Below, one piece after another: positions 49,380 through 61,200 of a DNA stretch of 64,000 nucleotides. The notes beneath the pieces were generated by a model that ran no database searches, had not been told where the DNA came from, and saw only the letters and a list, made by a program, of their open reading frames with translations. Numbering within the stretch: position 1 is the stretch's first letter; every line of letters begins with the position of its first letter. The position numbers were made by a program, and so were the translations under genes. The stretch lies in the NCBI GenBank assembly GCA_028564705.1, contig JAPXFQ010001786.1:372001-436000 (forward strand), written 5' to 3'. Source of the DNA: Apricaphanius iberus (taxonomy: Eukaryota; Chordata; Actinopteri; Cyprinodontiformes; Aphaniidae).

Positions 49380-49560
49380 ACTCTCACCAGAGCTGTAGAT
49401 CTCTGCAGCTCTTCCAGAATTACCATGGTCCTCTTCTTTCAAATGATGGACTGAACAATGTTCCATGAGATGTCCAAAGCTTGGAAGGTTGTTTCAAAGC
49501 CCAACTTTGCTTAAAACTACTTCAAACTATTTTCCCTAACCTGTCAGTCATGTTCTCTGG
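49380..49560. repeat. Fragment related to the Tc1 MITE at 29.4 kb
   Basis: AGAGCTGTAGATCTCTGCAG, CTCTTCCAGAATTACCATGG and CCTCTT match the 29885-29935 segment (GTGGATCTCTGCAGCTCCTC, CCATGGGCCTCTT). Ends absent. Confidence 0.6.
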
Positions 49561-50520
49561 TATTATTGATGCTGTTTGTTCAATAATGTTGTCTGACAAA
49601 CCCTAAACACTGATATAATAGACTTTCAGACAAAAACACAAAACATTTTTTCTTTACCGTCAAACATGAAATCGGAGTAAACTTATGTTTTTGATCAATA
49701 AATATTAACATATTTTTTTCAATTTTTTTAAAAGGTTGAAAGAAAGAGAGAGCTGTTATGTATTTTTTATCACTTTCGTCATAAAAACCCATTAGAGTAT
49801 ATTAAACTTTGTAGATTAACAAAATGTAAAAAAGTTTAAGGCATAGGCCTATGAATACATTTTAAATCTAATTTACCAGTAATTTGTTTTTTAGCAGAGT
49901 TTCAGTTTAGCCACTGTTTTACAGAATCAACAGACATCAAGCTAAAACTTAGGCTTTGAGATCCAACAACGTTTTATATGTTAATGTGACACTCTGCTGT
50001 GTCTCTCTATATGCCTAAATAAAATGCTCTGTGTCTTACACAACTGGGCAAAAAAAAAAAAAAAGAAACAGTGGAGACACAAGAGATGAGGAGAGGGGGG
50101 TTAAGAGAGAAAGAATCACAACTGTCATCATAAACAAGAACCATCTGTCTCATTTGTGTAACTTGTTTTCTTTTAATATGAGAAGTATGCTGAAGAGATC
50201 TGGGAGTTTGGGAGAGCGCTGGGAGGGCCAGGCTCTGGGCTAAAGCCTGTCTTCTCCCAGGTTCTCTTGGTGAGTGGCATTAATATCGAGGCAACCTACA
50301 CGGTTAACCCTTCAGACTCTCAACACTAAGGCTCAGAGATACAGTGGAGCAAAAAAACCACAACCATTTAGACAGCCATTAATTGTGCATGTTCTCCCAC
50401 TTAAAAAGATGAGAGAGGCCTATTATGTTCATCACAAGCATACCTCGACTATGAGAGACAAAAACAAGAATACAAAATCTAGAAAAATCATACGGTCTGG
50501 TTTAAAAAAATCAAATTATG
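49561..50520. other. Intergenic, no gene
   Basis: A/T-rich. Contains an A run at 50049-50063 and no recognised gene. Confidence 0.4.
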
Positions 50521-51015
50521 GTTGAAAATAAGTACTTGGTCAATAACAAAAATTCATCTCAATACTTTATGTACCCTATGAAAGAGGGTCTTCCTGTAGG
50601 TCTTCACCAAGTTTGCAGGCACTGTGGCTGGTATTTTGGCCCATTCCTCCATGCAGATATCCTGTAGAGCAGTGATGTTTTGGGGCTGTGGCTAGGCAGC
50701 ACAGGCTTTCAACTCCCTCCACAGATTCTCTATTGGATTGAGGTCTGGAGCGTGGCTAGGCTACTCTAGAACCCTGGAATGTTTTTATGTAGTCACTCCT
50801 TCATTACCTAGCAGCTCTCTTCAGGTCATTGGCCAGTTCCCCCCGTGTAGTTCTGGGCTGTTTCCTCACCTTTCTCAAGATCATTTATACCCCATGAAGT
50901 GAGATCTTGCATGGAGCCCCACCTGAAAGGAGATTGTCAGTGATCAATTTTCTATTAATTGTTCCAACAGCTGATCTCTTCTCACCAACCTGCTTAACTA
51001 TTGTACGTTGTGTCA
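50521..51015 (-). mobile_element. Tc1-like relic
   Basis: TTGGCCCATTCCTCCATGCA, GAGCAGTGATGTTTTGGGGC, CTATTGGATTGAGGTCTGGA and TTCAGGTCATTGGCCAGTTC are antisense pieces of a fish Tc1-family transposase (the C-terminal PDLNPIENLW-type region reads through CTCTATTGG on the minus strand). No continuous frame survives. Confidence 0.6.
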
Positions 51016-51054
51016 TCCCAATTTTGTGCAGGTATACAAGTTTTTTCCTGGTGT

Positions 51055-51100
51055 TCAGAGATGCGGTGTGATGCGATGCGGTGTGATGCGATGTATGAAC
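51055..51100. repeat. Short tandem repeat GATGCGGTGTGATGC
   Basis: GATGCGGTGT followed by GATGCGATGCGGTGTGATGC and GATG: about 2.3 units of a 15-base motif. Confidence 0.8.
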
Positions 51101-52960
51101 CCAAATGTAGAAGCAGGTAAGGTGTAAAGATGTTTATTAATGGCGACGGCAGGAAAAGAGACACAGGAGGGCAACACACCAAGGAGACATCAGTATGATC
51201 AGGTGTTCTGACAAAACAGCATACTGTGTCAGAATAGCATACAGTAAGTTGAGTTATCTAACCAATTTTAACCAACCCACAAGTTTTATGTTCTAACCCT
51301 AAGGTCACAGAAGGATGAATATACTTTCTTTTAAATGCCTAAACCGAACAGATTTTAAAAACCAAATGGAAATGTATGTTTTTTTTACTGCTGCACATTT
51401 ACCAGAAGTTTGTCATTTTGATGGGTATGCTGTTTTTTCAGGACATAGGTGCTGACTTAATGGAGGTGATGGGTTTAAAGACATGAGGTGAGGAGGATCG
51501 GGTATGAATAATTGGAGACACAGGTGAGGATGAGGATGAGAGAGAGTATCCTTCCTAGGGTGGGTGGAAGGGGCCCACCGAAAGAGGGCCCGAGCCTGTG
51601 GGTATGCCCCTGGAGGTGGATGGCCAGGGGGGTGGCCCCTAGCGTCCTTTGGCTGGACTACAGTCTGGGTGGTGTCCCTTGACTGGATGAAGGTCGGACA
51701 GAAGGCCCGGAAGGTCGGACAGAAGGCCCCACCCCCCCTTGCAGGACGGGAGTCGGGCGGATGGCCTGGTGGTCGTCTCCTGAGGACCTGGAGATCCAGC
51801 AGACAGCTGGATGAACATCCTTTGACAGGACGGGAGTGAGACTGACGGCCCGGTGGTCCTCCCCTAAGGATGAGACTGAGGAGCTTAGCTGGCTGTCAGT
51901 GGAGGGGCCTGGTTGGTCATCGGTGGAGACAGAGGAGGCTGGCCAGTTTTTGGCTGACAGCGACCAAGGAGCCTGGCTGGTTCTACTCGTCGGCAAAGAG
52001 AGCTGAATACGGAGGCCTGCAGGGCTCAGGTGCAGAAATAGCTTTTGAGAGGTAAGAATCCGTATCATCGGTTTATTAAACAGAGTGACCGTGCAGGGTA
52101 GGCCCTGGGGTATTTTGTGCCCTAGGCAATATTTCACGAGCATCCCCCCCCCCCACCCACCCCCCACGCAACCAAGGGGCAAATGTACTTCTGTGCTTCC
52201 AATTTTGAATCTATTTAGACTTATTTAATTTTTGTAGATAATGTTTTATTGAACAAGAATAGATAGAAGAGACAAATAACTAATTAATTTATGGGTTTTA
52301 TTTATTTATGTTGAAGCACATCTTTGTTTGACCCAATGTTGTAACTCTGGTGTTTGTCACTCAGTCTAGGCCCCGCCCCTTTTGTATTTCAGTCCTGCTT
52401 TTATTTTGGTGGGACATCCCAAGATCATAACTGGCCTCATTTAAAACCTTTCTAGATACACCCCTGCTTATCACTCAAAATGAAATATTTTGAACCCTGT
52501 ATAAAAAATTGTACACATCTAATTATGAAAACTATTTTTGTGGCATTATTACTCATAATCATTGATTTGATTTATTTATTTAGCACATCAAGATTCTTCA
52601 CAGTGCACATTATATATATTAAACAAACAAATTTTTCTAGAGCGGAAACAAACCCATATGGTTATTGTCTGAGTCCTCAAAAAACATGAATTGTTTATCC
52701 ATATCCCCCCCATTTGTCACAACACCCTCCGCCTGCTCCTGCTAATTTAGAGCAGACATCACTGCTCTCTTCCTAAATTGAGCTTCAACAAACCGGACAC
52801 TTCTGTAATTTTGCCGCACCGTGCTGCTCTTCAGCAACAATCCCCCAAAAAGAAATATAAAGAAGTGAGGTGAGGAGGATCAGGTGTGGGTAATTAGAGA
52901 CACAGGTGAGGAAGATGATGAGAGGGAGTGAATGGGGCTGGATGACGAGACTCATGACAA
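51100..52960. repeat. Retroposon-like repeat block with GC-rich minisatellite
   Basis: Direct repeats GTGAGGAGGATCGGGT..GAATAATTGGAGACACAGG (51487-51530) and GTGAGGAGGATCAGGT..GGGTAATTAGAGACACAGG (52868-52910) lie 1.38 kb apart. Between them 51560-51960 is a GC-rich degenerate minisatellite built on GGTCGGACAGAAGGCCC, GACGGGAGT and GGTGGTC motifs. The layout resembles a non-autonomous retroelement with repeated flanks, but no gag, pol or primer site is seen. ORFs across the GC-rich part are compositional. A C-run is at 52145-52155. Confidence 0.5.
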
Positions 52961-54045
52961 GCGGAGTTTGGCGTATTACTGTGTGAGGTTGTGGACAGGT
53001 GTCTTTTATACTAATAAGAAGTTTAAACAGATGCCATTACTACACATAACGAGTGGAGGACAGAGGGGCCTCTTACAGAAGAAGTTACAGGTCTGTCAGA
53101 GCTAAAAATCTTGCTTGTTTATAGGTAACAAAATGCTTATTTTCCACCAAAATTTGCAAATATATTCTTTAAAAATCAGACCATGTGATTTTCTGGATTT
53201 CCCCCCATCATTTTGTCTCTTTTGGTTAAGTGTACCTAAGATGAAAATTACAGGCCGCTCTCATCTTTTTAAAGGTTGGATATGGAACATGAGCATGACA
53301 GATACATCTAGTTTATCTAGGTTGTAGTTACAACAATAAAAACATCATTCGACTTTTTGGGTTGCCTGATTTGCTGCCGATATGCCCAGTGACCAACCTG
53401 AACTGTCTCCAGTGAGGAATGTATTTTAGAGGAGTTGAACTAACAAAGTTAGCAAATGAGTTAGCTTACCAAACCAGGAGGAAATTCGCCGTTTCTGTGT
53501 GTGTTTGATGCCGTGGGAATTTTCTCTGTGGGTCCGTCTAGTGTAGGTTTCAACTCAAATGACTCAAGTTTCTGTTCTTCTGCGGTCACTCCTCTCCTGA
53601 GCTAGATAACAATATCTCAGGAGCTCTGAAGCAGTTGCTTGACTTGTTGACTCCACCTGACTCTTTTTCCATTACCAAATGAGCTGAGTCAATCATATTG
53701 TTGGATCATAGAGACTTTATCTGTCAACCTGCAACCCGCGGCTGCTTTTGGCTAGTAGATGTAAACATAAAGTCATTGTCGTGCCTGTTTTGAATGTATA
53801 TTAAATTATATTTTAATTCAAATATAATTTTTTAAAGAAAATGTACTTTCATTCTGCACCCCTTTATAAGCCCAGTGCTTATATAAAAAATGTTCCAAGT
53901 ACATCCTTTTAAGTGGGAGAACTTGTACAACTGATGACTGACTAAATACTTTCTTGCCCCATTGTACATGAAGTCTTCAAACCAAAGTGACATGCAGGTA
54001 CGCGAGGTGAAATCACCATCAAGATGAACGTTGAGCCAGGTTTAT
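52961..54045. other. Intergenic, no gene
   Basis: No recognised gene or element. Confidence 0.4.
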
Positions 54046-54075
54046 GTATTTGAGTAAGTACACTTACTCAAATAC
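54046..54075. repeat. Perfect 14-bp-arm palindrome
   Basis: GTATTTGAGTAAGT, two bases (AC), then its exact reverse complement. Cruciform-capable. Confidence 0.95.
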
Positions 54076-54241
54076 GTACTTACTTTATCATCTTTATTAT
54101 ACTTACTTTACTGCATCAGAAAGGTGGCAAATCAAAAATGTTGCAATGCATAACAACAACGTATTGGATCATGGAGCTGTTTTTTGACAGAAATAGAACA
54201 GTATCTGAAAATAGATAGATTTTTCCCCTAAAGATAATTCC

Positions 54242-54290
54242 CTGTTAACTCAGCGCGTCTCCACCTGCTGAAGACGCGCTGAGCTAACAG
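54242..54290. repeat. Stable hairpin, 18 of 19 paired bases, 11-base loop
   Basis: Arms 54242-54260 and 54272-54290 are complementary except for one A-C mismatch. The inner 12 pairs (CTCAGCGCGTCT) are perfect and GC-rich. Stem shorter than a typical pre-microRNA. No poly-U or other RNA-gene signal noted. Confidence 0.92.
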
Positions 54291-54499
54291 TGAGTCCTGA
54301 TCCTCATGGATCCTCATTGGTTTCCTCTGTAGCGATTGATCTTCATGGGTTCCAATTAATAAAATGTAGTAATCATGTACAATACCACAATGACAAAATG
54401 GCTATAAATGACATTTTTAAAACAAAATTCAGCCATTTCAGATTAGAGATTTTCAGGATTAATTTGTTTTTTTCTAATACCACTTGACATTCAATAGAG

Positions 54500-55850
54500 G
54501 CCATGATAAAGTGTGGTACATTTCGACAACATTAGTAGAATATGGACCTTGTTCTGGACATGCTGCTGCTTTAATCAGTCTGACTACTGGATTACACTGT
54601 ATGCATTGAGCAGCGCATGTACACCGCATGCATCACATTTATTACTGACAAACAAAAAACTTAATTCACAACATTCTGGCCTAATAGTAGTTAATTCTGT
54701 AACAGCCATACAATTAATACGCATGTCGTCTTCGTCCCCCCTGTTCCCCCCCTCTTTTTTTATTTTTATTTTTGCCAAAGACACATCTTGAAACCATGTG
54801 CATATTCCTCATTTGTCTTACCATGGTGCAGCTCACATTAGCAGCCACAAACTCCTCATTTTAATACTGCTCCTGGCGCCTGTTATGAATTGCTCACACA
54901 GTTCTACTTGATCACCAGCAAATTAAGGACAACCCACTTGGGCAAATTTTTACCAACACATGCAATTTTGCAGTCATTATAAGGAATCGTGATAAATCAG
55001 ACCCTGTGAATTTCCTAATCACACTACTTTAGTTTTACAACAAATAATATTTCAAATGAATTGTTTCTTCTTCTAATGAATGGAAAAGTGCTTTATCATG
55101 TTTTATGTCCTAACGTCCTAACAGCAATGCACAGCAACAGGTTGGGGAGGCACAGTGCCACCTTGATACTTGAACATTAAGCAGTTTTGAAACCCAAACA
55201 ATTTTTTATTGCATTCTAATTTTTCTACCCTAACAACTCTCACATAGACACGCAGCGGGGGAAATCTTGTTGCCAATGTGTTGTCTCAGCAGCAAACCAC
55301 AGGCAGCATGAGAATTCTCTGACTGACTGTACAACTGCATGTCTCACAGAGCGAGCATTCGGACACATAAGCCAGCAGACTTTCCAAATCAGCGTGGCTC
55401 TCTGCCACCCACTTCACCCAGGCCATGGCAGTGGTTTAATGAAGGACAGATCTCAGCCATCCAAAACCACAAGTGGTTGGAGTTGCACTCTCTGCAGAGG
55501 GGGAATCCAACTGGAACCACTGTAAGTCAAAGATATTGAAACAGAAAGAACAAGAAGGCCAGGGTACAGAAAGCTGGGGGGCATTATGATATTAATAGGA
55601 CAAAAGGAGGAACAGAGTTTGTGCCATGTGGTCTGAATTTCGCTCTAATCCGTGATCTAGCCTCAACCCCCGCCTCAGTCAAGTGCTCTCTAAACCCAAG
55701 AGGCCAGTTTGGTTCTTCCCTAAGCCAGATTCCCAGTGCTGCAGAAAACAGATCCATCCCCTATTGATATACTGTCTGTGTTGATATGATACAACATAAA
55801 TAATGTTTCTAGGTGACAGAGGATGCAGGGAAAGACCTCAGGGTATAATG
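54500..55850. other. Unique-looking intergenic DNA
   Basis: No repeat family recognised over most of 54.5-55.1 kb. Octamer-like ATGCAAT/TGCATAT motifs occur. Could contain wnt4 regulatory sequence; no direct evidence. Confidence 0.25.
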
Positions 55851-55855
55851 TAGAA

Positions 55856-55990
55856 CAAACACACACACACACATAAAATGCTGCACAAAGCAAACTGTGG
55901 TCCCATAATAACAGCTGAAGACACGGCAAATGGATAATTTTATTGAAATATGCGAATGTCTGTCAGCAATGTGTGTGTGTGTGTCTTGTG
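55856..55990. repeat. CA and GT microsatellites
   Basis: (CA)n at 55858-55873 and (GT)n at 55970-55984. Confidence 0.8.
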
Positions 55991-57528
55991 GTGAAATACA
56001 ATCTTCCATGTTTCTCATTCTCTCTTCTTTCACTTTTTATTCTCTGTATTTAATATTCTTTGTCATTCACACACACACTGACACACACACAAATATCATA
56101 TAATCTTTGTTTTATTTTAAAAAAATGACAACACTGAAACTTTAAAACATATTTCATTATCAGCATACATTCATAGGCAGTATGGTCTTCTTCAGTGTCT
56201 TTACAGATTGACAGTTTGTCTTTATCATAATAACTCGTTATATGAAAGCTTGGCTTTATGGTGAAGGTACAGGAAGTCCTGACAGTGGCATTGATGAGTT
56301 TTGTGTAAGGGTGTGTCTGTGTGTGATTGCGATAGATGTACAGAGGAAAGTTAATACGCGGTCTGTTGCCGTGTGCCGAGGGTTCTATGTGCGCTTGGAG
56401 AGAAAGTGCTTCAGTCATCATGCATGACGAACATGCTGGGCAGCCCTCTGGATGACCCTGTTAAGTGTGAATACGTGTGTGTGTCTGTCTTTGGAGGGTT
56501 GGCTGGTACACATATGTTACTCATGTTTGTATGAAGCAAACTTAACATCTGACACATGGCGACTAACATCAACATCACTCCGAAAGAGCACAAAAGTATA
56601 ATCTGCAAATAATAATAAGTCATTATAAAGCTACTCTGGTCTCATGTGGCCTGGACAGTCTTGGCTTAATGCAGGTATTGTTTTGCAGCATCACTAGCTG
56701 TGCATTAGGGGTGTAATGATACAGTCAGGTCAGGAGACGTACACATTTTGATTTTAGCGATTTTTTAGGAAAGGAATTGGAATCCCTAGTAACTTTTGAC
56801 CAAGTTATGGATATTAATGACCTTATTATTAAAATCGAACTCTGTGAAGACGGAGAGCAAAATGAAACGGCTTCTTGTAACTTATAATCAGATGTTGGTT
56901 GGAGCAGCATCCACACTGCACAATTTCCCCGGAAAATTTCTGATATTTTTTGCAAGCAGTCTTTGGTAGTAAGAGTTTTAAATCAGCATTTGGTCCCGTC
57001 TGTCCAACTTCTTACAATGGTGGACAGTGAGAACCCAGCTTTGGCTTATTGCTTATAGGAATCTCGAAATTGGATGCCAACTTTAGCATTGTCAGTGTTA
57101 GCCAATCATGATGCTGATAACTCCTTTGCATCTTGTCTGCTTCTATGTCACAGTTTCTTTCTTATACCTAAAGAGACACCAATAAAAACATGAAAATAGG
57201 CTTTCCTGAGCGATTTTGGAACAGAGCTGTGGTCTAGATCGATAACAAGACTTTGGCAACTTTCTCAACAAAATAAGACAGCTCAAGAAAATTCCCTTTC
57301 TTACTTCAAATAGGAGTCTAAAACATAGATTCAGATGGTCTTAAAGCTCTCACCTTCACGTCCAGAGCCCTTCCTTAAAAGCTGACATTGATTTAGCATG
57401 ATGCAGACTTTACTCAGACCAGAAATATTGCAATGTTTTAATATTACAAGTTCTCATGACATCACATCTCCTTACACCCCTACTGTGTATGTACGTTAGA
57501 TTTGTGGGATACGCATCACCTGCCAGTG
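55991..57528. other. Intergenic, downstream of wnt4
   Basis: Further CA/GT-rich patches at 56068-56090 and 56460-56490. Reverse-strand AATAAA signals (TTTATT at 56036-56041 and 56111-56116) could end a long wnt4 transcript. No coding support. Confidence 0.35.
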
Positions 57529-57974
57529 CTATGTAAGAGACCAGAAGGAGACAAAAGTGGCTTTTTCCTCTCCATCTTCATTATTATATTCATCATCCTC
57601 GTTGTAGGAAGAAGAACCCAGTGGGCATGTCTGTGTCAGGTCAATTAAGGGTTTATGCACACTGGGAAAACCATAAAAATCTCTGAGTTGTCCAAGTGTG
57701 TCCTCTGGCAGACTCATAAACTCCCTCTTTGACATCCAGCTCTCAGAATGAGTCCTAGAAGCAGCAGCAGCATCATCAAACACAGCAGGCAGGTAACCCT
57801 CCTTCTGATTCCAACCTCTCAAATTCAACGTCTGCTGCCTAGTTGCAGCTACAAATTTGTCACGTATTGTCCCAACTTGTCCCCTTCTGTATCCACCATC
57901 TGTCGATCCTCTCAGTCTCAAAAAATAAGTTAAACAATATAAAAATAAAGGCAACGATGACAAACCAAAACCGA
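57529..57974 (-). CDS. Unrecognised ORF, possible single-pass membrane protein exon
   Basis: An open frame of about 157 codons on the minus strand, beginning 242 bases after the wnt4 stop. It has no in-frame ATG at its upstream end (the frame opens with TTG at 58002). A good splice acceptor (TTTCCCTCACAG) ends at 57975, so it could be a 3' terminal exon entered in phase 1. Residues after the acceptor give a hydrophobic stretch FGLSSLPLFLYCLTYFL, then basic LRLRG, a polar middle with AAAA, and an acidic tail NEDDEYNNEDGEE before FVSFWSLT and stop. I recognise no family. It may be a lineage-specific exon, a decayed gene or chance. A 155-codon chance frame exists opposite the THAP relic, so length alone is weak evidence. 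Confidence 0.3.
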
Positions 57975-58243
57975 CTGTGAGGGAAACATGAAGTGAAAGC
58001 AATTTTCTTTTTTATAAAACAGAATCAGTTGCTTTGCTTGAATTAGCCATTACTACAGCAGAATATATTGTACGATGACTGTTGACCTTATATTGCAAGA
58101 TTCTGTTTTAGGAGGGTGGGACGGTTTGAAAGCAGAAGACCAGGGAGTTTCACAGACCTCCTTGCTCCCTCTTATCCATCACTGAGGAGGCGCACAGGGC
58201 ATTTGTTTTCTGTCCATCAGAAGTGCCCTCTGCCACTCTTGCA

Positions 58244-61200
58244 TCACCGGCAAGTGTGAACCTCCACCATTTTGCGGCACTGTTTGCATTTCACATAACA
58301 GCACCAGTGGAACTTACAACTACACCTGTCCACCACTTCCACTTCCTGGGTCTGGAAGCCACGGCCGCAGCACATCAGCTCACAGCCGTCAATGGCCTTT
58401 GACGTTCTGTTACACTGGCGTCCCACCGTGCCAAACATACCCGGCGTACGTGGATCATGGTCACAGAAATCTGGACTTGGTTCCAGGTAGACCAGATCTT
58501 CGTCCGTGTGAGGTTTGAACTGGGAATTGCGAGGGACCAAGACTTTATTAGATCCCACCTTGCGCTGCTCCACCTCTGTGGCACCGTCAAACTTCTCTTT
58601 GATGATGTTGCCCACCTTACGGAATGGCGGCATGGCTTTCCAGCAAGTCTTCAACTCACAGGAACCTGACACACCATGACATTTGCATTCCACTCGCATG
58701 TGGGACTGGATGGCCTGCAGAGAAAATTAGGCTATTTTACAGACCTCTAAAGACAGCCATTGTAAAACAACTATGTTCTTTGAACGATGACATCAAACAG
58801 GTATAACATTGTCATCACTGACGGGCTCATCATCTTGTTCAAATAAAATACAGTGGAGAGAAGAAGTATTTGATACACTGCTGACTTTTGAAGTTTTCCC
58901 ACTTACAAAGCATGGGTCTGTAATTTGTATCAAGGCTACTCTTCAACTGTGAGGGACAGAATCTAAAACAAAAATGCAGAAAATCACAGTGGATGATTTT
59001 TAAATGATTCATTTCCACTTTATTGCATACGTATTTGATTGCCTATCAACCAGTAAGAATTTAGGCTCCCTCAGACGTGTTAGTTTTTCTTTAAGACGCG
59101 CTCCTGTTCTCCACTCATTACCTGTATTAACTGCCCCTATGTTAACTTGTTACCCGTATAAATGAAACCTGTCCACACACTCAAACACACTCATACTTCT
59201 CCACAAATACAAAGACCAGAGAGCTATGCAGGGACATTAGGGATAAAATTGTTAACCTGCACAAGGCTGGGATGGGATATAGGACAATAAACAAGCAGCT
59301 TGGTGAGAAGGCAACAACTGGTGCAATAATTAGAAAATGGAAGAAATTCAAGACGATGGTCAATCTCCCTCTGTCTCGAGCTCCATGCAAGATCTCTCCT
59401 TGTGGGGCATCAATGATCATGAGAACAGTGAGGAATGAGCCCAGGACTACATGGCAGGACCTGGTCAATGACCTGAATACAGCTGGGAACAAAAAAAGAA
59501 TCCGAAAACACACTCTGCCATAATGGATTAAAATCCTGCAGTGGCCGTCTGAAGTTTGCCAATGACGATCTCCAGACCTGAATACAATAGAAAATCTTTG
59601 GAGAGAGCGGAAATTCTGTGTTCAGCAATAGCCCTGAAACCTGAACACTCTGGTGAAGATCTAATGGACCAGTGGGCCAAAATTCCCTGCTGCAGTGTGC
59701 AAACCTGGTGAAGACTACAGAAAACGTCTGATCTCTGTATTTACAAACAAAGGTTTCTGTACCAAATGTTAAAGCTGCATTAATGCTGCATAATTTGTTT
59801 ATTTATTACATTTTTATATATCCTTAAAATTATGTGTGGTACAGTACTGTGATAAAAGGCTAGTTCTCCACAACATTTGTTATTTTTCTTAAGCCGTCCT
59901 TCTTCCCATAGACCCCAATGCATTTCACACTGACTGGCAAATTTTTTTTATCCAACAGAATTCAAGTTTCTGCCATGTCGACTGTCAATCAACGTTTATG
60001 CGGTAAATACGTAGTTATCCATTCCCCGGCTACCCAGGGCTACTTCAACTTCAGAAAGAAAAAAACAATGGGAAGTATGGTGACAAACTCAAAAAATGCC
60101 TTAGAGAACCGAACTGAAGCAGCGTCATTGGGGTCGGACGTTTTGGTGGGGTTCGTGGGTGGGGCGGTCGGATGTTTTGGGAGGGGCCTTTGTATGTTGA
60201 TTTAAAAAAAACTATCTCCCTGAAATAATCCACACTGTGGCTTTAAGTTCTATTTGTCTGATGTATCAAATACTTATGTCATGCAATAAAATGGAAATTA
60301 TTTCAAAATCATCCAATGTGATTTTCTGCATTTTTGTTTTAGATTCTGTTTCTCACAGTTGAAGAGTAGCTTTTATACACATAACAAGCCTCTACATGCT
60401 CTGCAAGTGGGAAAACTTCAAAAATCTGCAGTGCATCAAATACTTGCTCTCCCTACTGTATGTGTGTCCCGGCATTCAGACAGAGTTTATTTTAATACCT
60501 ACTGACCGACCTGTATGGGAACTGCATCACCTTAAAATATGCCCCCACAAAACCATCTTAGGAATTACTCAAAGTGTAGAATAATTAGTTTAACATAAAT
60601 CAATCCACCAATCGAGTGAAGCAAAGCACTCAGGTTTGAAAGAAATATATGTTCTTTGAATGTCAGTAGTAAATGCCTCAGATCTAACTGTCCTGTTGTG
60701 TTTTGTTGGCAAAATGCGAGTCCGATCACTATTCTGTACTTAGTCACAAAGTTATGTGACTGAAACTTAATACTTACATGGCACAACAAAATAAAGTCAA
60801 GTATTCATTTATACTTTAGGTCTGTTAAATTAAACTAAAATATTTGAAAACCAAATCTGACTTTTTAAATAGAGGGAGTTGGGAATCACAAGTTCTTAGG
60901 AGCGTTCTCATTTATTTCAACCATACACTAAGTTTGGCTAAAGAAAAGCTTTCTGTCATGTACTCTGCCCTAGAACAGTAGTCATACTCCTTGAACTGTT
61001 TTGCATTTTATCGAGTCACAAAATGTGAAAGATTACACATAGACCCTGATTTATCAAAGGCTTGCACTTGTTACAACTTGTTCAAACCTCACAGCGGGTG
61101 CAAAATTATGTAGCAGGTGATGTACTAAGCAGGCAAAGAGAGGACTGCGCTCATTAAACGCTCAGCAAGGTGCGTGCAATCCATTTAGCACTTTTACCTT

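Noticed and set aside
51658..52182. 174-codon minus-strand ORF rich in Ser/Pro
   Set aside because: Follows the GC-rich degenerate minisatellite; repeated SVRPS/PSG text is compositional.
54242..54290. Hairpin considered as a microRNA precursor
   Set aside because: A 19-bp stem with an 11-base loop is too short and lacks extended flanking pairing; kept only as a structural finding.
55856..56490. Regularly spaced CA/GT runs considered as a CRISPR-like array
   Set aside because: Simple microsatellites in a vertebrate genome; no unique spacers between fixed-length repeats.
58375..58590. Second minus-strand frame and plus frames over the wnt4 last exon
   Set aside because: Shadows of the wnt4 coding frame.
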